From the NCBI GenBank assembly GCA_937885475.1, contig CAKZZR010000115.1:1-27664 (forward strand): DNA of 27,664 nt, written 5' to 3'. Shown here piece after piece: positions 7,757 to 13,602 of the stretch; the stretch's first letter is position 1, and the number at the start of each line of letters is the position of its first letter. The stretch comes from an uncultured Treponema sp. (GTDB taxonomy: Bacteria; Spirochaetota; Spirochaetia; Treponematales; Treponemataceae). The notes under the pieces were generated by a model. It had not been told where the DNA came from. It saw only the letters and a program-made list of their open reading frames with translations, and ran no database searches. The position numbers and the translations under genes are program-made.

Positions 7757-8914
7757 GAGCCGCGCTTTTTTTACCTGAATTTCCGGGTGCTTGTCAGAAA
7801 GCTTCAGGATTGCGTCCTCTACCGCCTGCTTTTTTTTTGCCCCGAAGTCAAACAACAGTTCCTGCTGCGGCGCGTTTTTGTCCAGCACGTTCTCAAATCC
7901 AAGCCCAAGCAGCCTGATTCCACGGAAACGCTCGTATTTCCGCGAGAACAGATTTTTTGCCCGCTCAAACAGCTCGTCCTGACTTGTGATGTAGTCATCG
8001 CTGGTTTCCTGCACGGTTACGGTTGAAAAGTCCTCGTAGCGGATTTTTATCATCACGGTCTTGCTGAACGCCTTTTCTTTTTTCAGCCGGAACATGACCG
8101 AATGCGACAGCTCCATCAGCTTTGTTTCTGCGGCGTAGGTGTCAGTTATGTCCTCCGGAAAGGTTTCTTCCGCGCTGATGGAATGGCTTCCCTCTGATTT
8201 TTGCGCGGTTTCAAGTCCGCGCACCGTGTTGTAAAGAAAAGCCCCCATGCTGTCGCCGAACAGCGTCTTAAGGAGCTTCTCGGACTGGCGGAAGATGTCC
8301 TTTGTGGTGCGGAAGCCGGCGCGGTTCAGGCGCTCAAGCGTTTTTTTGCCGATTCCCCAGACTTTTTCCAGCGGAAGACTCAGCATGAAATTCTGTTCGT
8401 CTCCGGGAAGAATGCGGAAAAAGCCCGCCGGCTTTTTTACCTCGCTCGCAAGCTTTGCAAGGTAGCGCGTGGGTGCCACGCCGATAGAGACGCTTAGTCC
8501 TGTCTTTTCCATGATGCGGCACCGTATGCCGTCAGAAAGCGTTTCCGGAGTGCCAAAAAGCAGCTCCGTTCCGGTTATGTCTACGCTGGCTTCATCTATG
8601 GAAATCTGATGAACGTCCGGCGAATAGTCGCAAAGTATTTCCATGATTGCCGCCGAAATCTCGGAGTAGCGGCGGTAATTTCCGTGGGTGTAGATGCCGT
8701 CAGGGCAGAGACGTACCGCCTGGGCTACCGGCATTGCGGAATACACTCCGAATTTGCGCGCCTCGTATGACGCTGTGGAAACGACGCTCCTCGGCTCGCC
8801 GGGAAGTCCGCCTACGATTACGGGTTTTCCCTTCCATTCGGGGTGGTCGTGCTGCTCGACGGAGGCAAAGAACGCATCCATGTCAAGATGGAGAAAACAG
8901 CTCTGCGTGCTCAT
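3011..8914 (-). CDS. dinB: DNA polymerase IV (DinB) in continuous frame with a giant outer-membrane beta-barrel protein
   Basis: This is a single open frame of 1967 codons. Residues 1-387 are a complete Y-family polymerase. Catalytic residues D11 and D107-E108 and steric-gate F16 (DMDAFF) are present, a helix-hairpin-helix lies near 184-200, the little-finger domain ends near 345, and a beta-clamp motif QELLF sits at 351-355. Such enzymes copy across damaged template in the cytoplasm. The normal C-terminus (KKARL) runs straight into a signal peptide (about 387-413, ending SHA) and about 1550 residues of exported protein whose last residue is Phe, as in BamA-assembled barrels. The start overlaps the upstream stop (ATGA). 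No ATG, GTG or TTG lies in frame between the polymerase end and Met400. It may be one fused polyprotein, two products from overlapping starts, or a lost stop codon. Confidence 0.8.
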   Translation of the reverse strand: MSTQSCFLHLDMDAFFASVEQHDHPEWKGKPVIVGGLPGEPRSVVSTASYEARKFGVYSAMPVAQAVRLCPDGIYTHGNYRRYSEISAAIMEILCDYSPDVHQISIDEASVDITGTELLFGTPETLSDGIRCRIMEKTGLSVSIGVAPTRYLAKLASEVKKPAGFFRILPGDEQNFMLSLPLEKVWGIGKKTLERLNRAGFRTTKDIFRQSEKLLKTLFGDSMGAFLYNTVRGLETAQKSEGSHSISAEETFPEDITDTYAAETKLMELSHSVMFRLKKEKAFSKTVMIKIRYEDFSTVTVQETSDDYITSQDELFERAKNLFSRKYERFRGIRLLGLGFENVLDKNAPQQELLFDFGAKKKQAVEDAILKLSDKHPEIQVKKARLITKPKQTAIFGALMAGLLALCAPASHAEETTLTASGAAALESPLTMIPPRGTEAPFSLFNLKKDSREIEFLAEGWWQGEMTGGIKATYGKKNGTEASGTSLIFRQQVDMSLWFMLNRQWYFEAAFADEFTKNTVAAGFYGKDTNPLREFRIANRGIVFPSDYSIELFNRGIGGGENQAPGMYARFNDPISGRWKADFALRYDMTEQKEATFYGMNSVGTQKTSLSDYVAGQFFALPEESALISQVKAIYIEDSNGTYRDARGQKYKQLSADEFLVLEARSLIVISKDAGIKKKDAASTNIICTFWRTPVSADFGSYRDKSTFLGEIQALFGTQTDLSAFAYDFFTQLDGETALLLQSGAGFSPFVCAEYYDLGSSAAQDVLVGSGTTEKAMNGIAAELTEDFQTFLDSAFFYKNHSYAKIWRTDDTATAARTGAPTPQERYPLAHILPGAYLGFEEKTDTLLLSKNYTPVKAFDIGTNAAAGSVRAYKNGILDAAATYSAETGYVTLSSTVSELDKIYITWNEDSAEFERGVIAAQASLGYFFTPALSADFSVATNWTVSPYIHFAEYQKSAAGYATAASGVRYKIPGIRLENALAATLENRNVTGVYRVSGMDDAETRTFYHAKTALFVLRNGILPYADGALLAAENDGTVNTSSTQGKADGDISGYKLPLEWNFTRSGVKNWAATNVALASGTWLKNSSIFRIALKNETTECKDFALYLNLGVEASDDPETEYSERVPLWCITEKSANVPEPFIPGESGWQTVEIRLSDADRSRLRKNHDLRLFVVSQTASEGTVSIGPYEITGQGMYLSASSCLSVAAEQKKDNTIPEKEFFNFSDDNSVQKLLWEPETDGTVSYEKSLVYAATYFDETDIFDYETVELLVKYEASATSTETEGESFSEGDDYLSLMLDTDATSILQAGRTALFVHLKKAAFGALTQNQGVWHRLSIDSAERRVFIDGTALSEDSYECTAQESIIQSRVRLCFTTADEAGSHITSGSLCIDELVLRGSRMNAILQDALALELRKDGIILAPGGMPLVEDARFSSRSNITTTIPMGGKKSGDTICDTSASAAITLCSVKIDADAAFSLEEAEGLVSAAHSIATVGKLSETLSASDRFIFNRADESVEKHSKASLSLSRLGIPLTVSAAASSARSRTASTSAMNAGAEFSARRMPVGISAHTSAHADQKSACDAEELSALTEKNYAEAYGASWADSVSGGSADARLRTVGGETALSLLFRTLSFSPEVTASASEKYAASTAASYTDSLSLKTELPFSLGRQSFSLAYTKSGGGTERAKAGGSFAKDAETLFCHIKTHDFVLTTAPFYDFFADSLPHDMASIRNDNADAETLSYSALYSFDWKRLIFADLRDVLIPTRLRLSAERALTTADTQSDFYILKTTVINTPMNIFGSQGTYKAFTWFKTDEYTLSFTGSAKIPATEPKNTTYALSAYIQSGWYLRENDIIQSGAEFNLRTDPAWVAEGTLLYRREAPKSPVRPLLSAIVKTQDVRIAMQRTDSLDATFSYEDELFTQKYELTHKLNADIGRIFSAYTGLTASAAYTSKQILTLNLSGTLGGKLTF

Positions 8915-10917
8915 GCGTTCTCCTTTTCGCCCAGAACAAAAGCCCTGCGTTTTTCTATGACAAGGCTGCCGTCAGAGCGTTCCTCATTCCTGTCCGTGAA
9001 CAGTGCGCGTACCGCCACCTCGTAGTCGCCGGGAAAGGTTACTATATAGCGCGCGGTAAGCGTTTTTGGCGGGCGGGAGGGCAGCAAAAAGAAGTCGGTG
9101 TTCCTTTCGTAGTCAGAGACAAAATCCAGCTCGGAATGCAGGACGGTGTTTCCGTCCTTGCCGATTATTGCAAGCTCCGCGCATTCCGGCACCTCCTCAA
9201 ACTGAACCTGAATCGTCCGCGTAATCGTTCCGAAATTGTCAGAATCCTGTGCGTCTATGCGTATGCGCCCGTCTTCTTCGTCAAGAATGGCGTGTTCCGT
9301 GTGTTCTTCGGACTGCTTTTTGTATTCCTCGGGAATGATGAGCGTTATGACAAGCAGCAGCACTACAAAAATGCCGATTGCAGAGGCGATGGCGCTGACA
9401 TTCTGACGGATTACCTTGCGCTGAGCCATGGCAACGTGCCTCCAGATGAGGTTCAGCCGCAGAAGAATTCTGAGCCAGAGGAATTCAAACGGAAGGAACG
9501 CGAACGAAAGCACAAGGTTCACGTACAGCGGGCAGAATACCGCGCGCCGCAACTTGGTAATGTCCGCATTCACCGCAAATTGGGCGGCAAACAGAATGAA
9601 CGGTACGGCAAGCACCAAAAAAGCGCCGCTAAGCGTGCCGGTACGCTTCATCGGGCGCGAGATGTAGATGATTAGATATGCGATGAAGAACAGGTAGAAC
9701 AGCGAAAGGTCTGCAAGGCTGAACAAAAATATGTTCATGATGCTCGTTATGGTAAGCAGATATGAATAGACGCGCTGGTTATGCACCAGATGAAATCGTA
9801 TCAGCACAAGATACGTGAACGAGATGAGTGCGAACGCAAAGACAATCTTTACCGCGATGAGCGTGTAGTAGTTCGTCCTGAACAGATGGTACAGGGCGAG
9901 CGAAAAGCCCTGACCGAGCGAAAAGGCGACCGCCGTAAGAAAGGCGCTCAGCGGAATGATGTACCACGTTCGCTTTACCTCGTGCGAGATGTCGTACGCC
10001 CGGGAACGCACAAAAAACGACAGCTCGCACACGATGAACAGGATGAGGAACAGAACGATGACGTTTATGATAATGCTGAGGTTTTCGGTGAAAATATAGG
10101 TGATGTTTCCTATCTGAAACGGAATGTAGTGCCGGTCCCATTCCGCGTTCTGCTCTGGCTCAAAGTAGGAGACAATCATGCTGAAGAAATTCAGCATGCG
10201 CTTCTCATAGTCGCTGTCCGAAGGAAAAGATGCAAGCTCTATGCCGCAGCTGGGAATGCCGTTCTGCAAAAAAAGCGCGGTCGCATCATCGTCCTTCAGC
10301 AGGTTCAGGCGGTAAAAAATGCCGGTCATGCTTGCCCGCACGGTATAAAAAAAGCGGTTCTGAAAAAACGCCCCGCTCACCAGTCGCACGAGCCATGCAG
10401 GAGACGTCGTGCCACCGCCCCCCGGAATGATGGCGTTCGCCTTTCTGTTAAGATGCACGCACACGGCAGTCAGAGCGGCGCCCTCCGCGTCGGTCTGAAC
10501 AAAGCGTTCCGCACCGGTGATTGACGTGTCCTGAAACTGCGGAATCTCGTTTCCGTATAAGAACAGAAAATGAATCGGCATGTTCGTATAGGTCAGCTCC
10601 AGCGTGTCCATGAGCTTCAGCAAAAAGGGCGTGTTTTCCAGCGCTTCCTCCGTCGAGAACACAAAATATAGCGGAAAATCCTCGTTCCTGCGCTGAAAAC
10701 GCTTATTTGCGGCTCCCCCTATGTCGATTCTTATATTGAACGGAATGCCGTCGTCCTCAAATGCGACCAGCGGAAATTCCGTTGCTGGAAAATCATTTTT
10801 CTGAAAAACAGTCCGCAATTTGATGCACTCGTCCGCACCGGGCAGCCTTTGTGCATGGAACGGCGCGACGCTGAAAAAAAGCGAAAAAAATATGAAAAAA
10901 AAACTGTTTTTCTTCAT
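8911..10917 (-). CDS. Polytopic membrane protein with a degenerate M28-like periplasmic domain
   Basis: This 668-residue protein has a signal peptide (cleavage after about FHA22) and a soluble, presumably periplasmic domain to about residue 265. About eight membrane spans follow between 275 and 530, then a C-terminal soluble beta-rich domain (about 535-668). The first domain has the order of a peptidase M28 or Gaa1-like fold: a strand ending V-C-V-H-L-N at 152-157, then a Gly-rich loop and S-P-A-W-L-V. The usual zinc His/Asp/Glu ligands are not evident, so it is probably not a working aminopeptidase. It is coupled to dinB by a 4-base overlap. A good promoter lies so close to the ATG (8 bases after TATAAT) that the mRNA would be leaderless, and no Shine-Dalgarno is visible. 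I do not recognise a named family for the whole protein. Confidence 0.75.
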   Translation of the reverse strand: MKKNSFFFIFFSLFFSVAPFHAQRLPGADECIKLRTVFQKNDFPATEFPLVAFEDDGIPFNIRIDIGGAANKRFQRRNEDFPLYFVFSTEEALENTPFLLKLMDTLELTYTNMPIHFLFLYGNEIPQFQDTSITGAERFVQTDAEGAALTAVCVHLNRKANAIIPGGGGTTSPAWLVRLVSGAFFQNRFFYTVRASMTGIFYRLNLLKDDDATALFLQNGIPSCGIELASFPSDSDYEKRMLNFFSMIVSYFEPEQNAEWDRHYIPFQIGNITYIFTENLSIIINVIVLFLILFIVCELSFFVRSRAYDISHEVKRTWYIIPLSAFLTAVAFSLGQGFSLALYHLFRTNYYTLIAVKIVFAFALISFTYLVLIRFHLVHNQRVYSYLLTITSIMNIFLFSLADLSLFYLFFIAYLIIYISRPMKRTGTLSGAFLVLAVPFILFAAQFAVNADITKLRRAVFCPLYVNLVLSFAFLPFEFLWLRILLRLNLIWRHVAMAQRKVIRQNVSAIASAIGIFVVLLLVITLIIPEEYKKQSEEHTEHAILDEEDGRIRIDAQDSDNFGTITRTIQVQFEEVPECAELAIIGKDGNTVLHSELDFVSDYERNTDFFLLPSRPPKTLTARYIVTFPGDYEVAVRALFTDRNEERSDGSLVIEKRRAFVLGEKENA

Positions 10918-10925
10918 ATAAATAG

Positions 10926-10953
10926 ATTATAATAATAACAGTTTACAATGCAA
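10926..10953 (-). promoter_or_regulatory. Promoter of the membrane protein/dinB unit
   Basis: On the minus strand TTGCAT (10953-10948) and TATAAT (10931-10926) are separated by 16 bases. Only eight bases lie between TATAAT and the ATG at 10917, so transcription should start at or next to the start codon, giving a leaderless message. Its -35 abuts the -35 of the divergent promoter. Confidence 0.65.
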
Positions 10954-10970
10954 GTGTCGTAGTATATAAT
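10942..10970 (+). promoter_or_regulatory. Promoter of the five-gene trmB/ligA operon
   Basis: TTTACA (10942-10947) and a perfect TATAAT (10965-10970) are separated by 17 bases. A GAGGAGA ribosome site follows at 10986-10992, somewhat far (13 bases) from the ATG at 11006. The -35 element directly adjoins that of the opposing promoter, so the two polymerases should exclude each other. Confidence 0.7.
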
Positions 10971-11005
10971 TTTAGCGGTACTTCCGAGGAGATTATTCTT
11001 ACAAT

Positions 11006-12166
11006 ATGGGTTCATCTGTGAAGAAAAACATGCTTGAGCTTCCGCTTAAGGTCATCCTGACTGAGAACGGGGCGTCTAATTTCATCAGCCGCAAGAAAAA
11101 ACTAATCCGCTTCCGCCTTGCTGATAATGTGGATGAATATGGAATTTCCTTGAATAAATTCTCTCCTCAGTCAATCCAAAGCATGCTGCTCTTGGATTAC
11201 ATTTCCAAGATAGAAATTTCCATGCCGGAATTCGTTTCCTCCCGTCAGGAGGTCATGGATTTGTCAAAAATCGTGGTTTTTTCGCTCCTCTATAAGCAGT
11301 TTGACCGCGACATCTATGCTTCCATCATTCAGTGTGAGTGCGTGCGCAAGCATAACCGTTCGAACCCATCGCACCTTATTGACGAAAAAACAAAAATGAG
11401 CGAAAAGCAGCTCCGTTCCGTTCTGGTAAGCAAGGATGCGGTCATCGGTAACGTACGCAAGGCAATTTTGGAGCCGGTGTGGGAATCTATCCGCTCAAAC
11501 AAAGAATATTCTATTGAAGAAAAAAATATCTACATGCTCATGACGGAAAAATTCATGAACCGCATGAGTCTCATGAATTGGTACATCATAACGCTCTTCC
11601 ACAAATCGGAAGGCTTTAACGAGATGATTGCCGACATCCGCAAGTTGCTTTCGCAATACATGGAAAAATCCCGCGTTGCCGAATATATTTCCGTGATGGT
11701 CATGGAGCTTGCGCTCAACAACGAGAATACAAATATCCGGAAAGAAGCGCGCAGCATGTATCCTGCGGTTGACGACGTGAATGCCCTTATAATGGATCCG
11801 GAGGTTCGCTCAAAAATCGTAAAGGAGCTTCAGCGCAAGAGGGTGCTCGTTTCCGTTTCCTGGAAGCTCGGTGGCGGCTCAACCTCAATCGGTAAGCAGG
11901 GAAGACTTCAGATTACCTTGTTCAACAAGGACGATGAGTTCCAGGAAGTTAAGGAAAATATCGAGATGAAGGCGACCGCGGACACGAACAAAAAAACGCT
12001 AATTGACTTCTACCGCGATGTTCCTGACGGCGGAACGGATTTGGGCTTGTACTATCTTTCTTATCTTGATGATGCCTGTAAGAAGGTTTCCGTTAAATTT
12101 GAGTCGTTGGTAAATCAGTTCTCTGCCAGCGACCTTACGGTCATCAATCTGATTTTCAATTTCTAG
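11006..12166 (+). CDS. Protein of unknown function with a GHKL-ATPase-like C-terminal domain
   Basis: This 386-residue protein has no signal peptide or membrane span and is the first gene of a tight operon. The N-terminal half is mostly helical and charged and not recognised. The C-terminal part resembles the histidine-kinase-type ATPase fold. A helix with MELALNNENTN near 233-243 looks like the N-box (E-x-x-x-N), and DGGTDLGLYYL at 341-351 matches the G2 box (GGTGLGL), followed by alternating strands to the end. A clear G1 box and a phospho-acceptor His domain are not seen. It may therefore be an anti-sigma-factor or serine-kinase-like ATP binder, or a degenerate relative. This reading is inference from two short motifs. 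It is separated from the next gene by one base. Confidence 0.75.
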   Translation: MGSSVKKNMLELPLKVILTENGASNFISRKKKLIRFRLADNVDEYGISLNKFSPQSIQSMLLLDYISKIEISMPEFVSSRQEVMDLSKIVVFSLLYKQFDRDIYASIIQCECVRKHNRSNPSHLIDEKTKMSEKQLRSVLVSKDAVIGNVRKAILEPVWESIRSNKEYSIEEKNIYMLMTEKFMNRMSLMNWYIITLFHKSEGFNEMIADIRKLLSQYMEKSRVAEYISVMVMELALNNENTNIRKEARSMYPAVDDVNALIMDPEVRSKIVKELQRKRVLVSVSWKLGGGSTSIGKQGRLQITLFNKDDEFQEVKENIEMKATADTNKKTLIDFYRDVPDGGTDLGLYYLSYLDDACKKVSVKFESLVNQFSASDLTVINLIFNF

Positions 12167-12167
12167 T

Positions 12168-12845
12168 ATGGGGCGTAAAACTCTTGGCTTGCACCTCGTT
12201 TTTTCTCTGATTGTCGTTCTTGCGGCTCTTTTTGCGTCCTGCTCTGATTCAGACCCGGAGCTGAGCGGCGCTTCTGGCTATGTCGTCCTTGACTATGCGG
12301 CGGAAACTGCCCTTCCAACGGCGCGGCTTGCCGTATTTGCGGAGACTAGCAGCGACGTTCACCGGGTTGAGCGGCTAGAGGTTCAGTGCGCGGAAAATAA
12401 ATATCAATGGATTTGTACGGAGCCGATTGTCTTTGCGAATGACAAGAAGCAGTGGGCTGGCTATACGGAGCTTTGCATTCCCTTCAATGAGCGGATTCAG
12501 ACCGGCGTATACAATCTTACCTATGTTGATGCGCAGGAAAATGCGGTCAGCCGTACGTTCTCCATTTCCTATGATGACTCGTTCCTTGCCGTTCCTGCGG
12601 AATCCCTGCGCGAAAAACTCAGCTCCGCGTCGCTTTCGTTCCGCGAGGAGCTTGCCTTGTATGACGAGGACGGCATGCTTTTGTATTACGGCATGAAGCG
12701 CAGCAACTGGAAGTCTGATAGGCTTATTTTTGCCTCAAATAAAAAATCGGCGTATTATCGTTCCTGCCTTGTGTCTGACGGCGATACCGTGGTGTATATG
12801 CTTCCGCCGGTTTATAAGAATACGGAAAAAACTGAGAATGAATAG
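12168..12845 (+). CDS. Predicted lipoprotein
   Basis: This 225-residue protein starts with MGRK, a hydrophobic stretch, and the lipobox LFASC with the modified Cys at position 25. It should be lipidated and anchored in the membrane. Downstream, Ser-Asp-Ser-Asp-Pro suggests a flexible tether. The rest is a beta-rich domain of unknown family with no catalytic motif. The ATG is one base after the TAG of the upstream gene, indicating coupled translation. It lies 12 bases before trmB, so the operon mixes an envelope protein with tRNA-modification and ligase genes. Confidence 0.8.
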   Translation: MGRKTLGLHLVFSLIVVLAALFASCSDSDPELSGASGYVVLDYAAETALPTARLAVFAETSSDVHRVERLEVQCAENKYQWICTEPIVFANDKKQWAGYTELCIPFNERIQTGVYNLTYVDAQENAVSRTFSISYDDSFLAVPAESLREKLSSASLSFREELALYDEDGMLLYYGMKRSNWKSDRLIFASNKKSAYYRSCLVSDGDTVVYMLPPVYKNTEKTENE

Positions 12846-12857
12846 ATTAAGGAAATT

Positions 12858-13601
12858 ATGAGTAGAGAAACTGTTTTTAGCACGAATGCTTCGGCTTCGG
12901 TTGAGTCCTCGGATGACGGGGGGAATGGGAATTCGTTTTACCGTGCGGTAAAAACCTATGTGCTGCGGCAGGGCAGAATGACGAGCGCGCAGCAGCGTGA
13001 TTACGAGGAGCTTTCGCCCGTATGGTGCATTCCTTTCATAAACGGAAAAATCAATTTTATCGACGTGTTCGGGAATACGAATCCCGTTGTGGTTGAGATT
13101 GGCTTTGGCATGGGTGCGGCAACGGCTCAAATCGCACAGAACAATCCCGACGTAAATTATATTGGAATTGAGGTGCATACGCCCGGTGTCGGAAAACTGC
13201 TTGGCGAAATCCGCGCCCGCGACCTGAAGAATCTGTATATCATTCAGCATGACGCGCTTGAGGTGCTGGACACGATGTTCGTAGACGGAGCAGTGAACGG
13301 CTTTCATGTGTTCTTTCCGGATCCGTGGCAGAAAAAGCGGCATTTTAAGCGCCGGATGATTCAGCGGCCGAGAACCGACCTTATGGTCCGCAAGCTTGCA
13401 AGCGGCGGCTATCTGTATTTTGTGACGGACTGGCGCCCCTATGCGGAATTCGGGCTTGAGCAGCTGGAGAACACTCCCGGTCTTAAGAACCGCTATGACG
13501 GCTTTGCCCCGCATCAGGAATGGAGACCGGAGACTAAATTTGAACGCAAGGGACTTGAGCAGGAGCGTGTGATAAGCGAGCTTCTGTTTGAAAAAATATA
13601 G
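12858..13601 (+). CDS. trmB: tRNA (guanine-N7-)-methyltransferase
   Basis: TrmB methylates N7 of guanosine 46 in the variable loop of tRNAs using S-adenosylmethionine. The 247-residue protein has the family hallmarks: the SAM-binding loop VVEIGFGMGAAT at about 78-89, the acidic residue after YIGIEVH, and the signature FFPDPWQKKRHFKRR at 152-166. A D-W-R-P motif follows at 191-194, and a C-terminal T-K-F-E-R-K-G segment is present. The first 25 residues are a Ser/Asp/Asn-rich extension before the usual core. An AAGGAAA ribosome site precedes the ATG. The stop is one base before the preferred ligA start. Identification is firm. Confidence 0.95.
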   Translation: MSRETVFSTNASASVESSDDGGNGNSFYRAVKTYVLRQGRMTSAQQRDYEELSPVWCIPFINGKINFIDVFGNTNPVVVEIGFGMGAATAQIAQNNPDVNYIGIEVHTPGVGKLLGEIRARDLKNLYIIQHDALEVLDTMFVDGAVNGFHVFFPDPWQKKRHFKRRMIQRPRTDLMVRKLASGGYLYFVTDWRPYAEFGLEQLENTPGLKNRYDGFAPHQEWRPETKFERKGLEQERVISELLFEKI

Positions 13602-13602
13602 T

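Noticed and set aside
7841..7865. Nine-A run in the dinB C-terminus as a programmed frameshift site
   Set aside because: The current frame is clearly DinB-like on both sides of the run (through KKARL), and the alternative frame meets a stop shortly after, so slippage is not needed to explain the protein.
8647..9675. Open frame of 342 codons on the plus strand
   Set aside because: It runs antisense across the dinB start and the membrane protein gene, has no ribosome site, crosses two well-supported genes and encodes a low-complexity Arg/His-rich product. It is a shadow frame.
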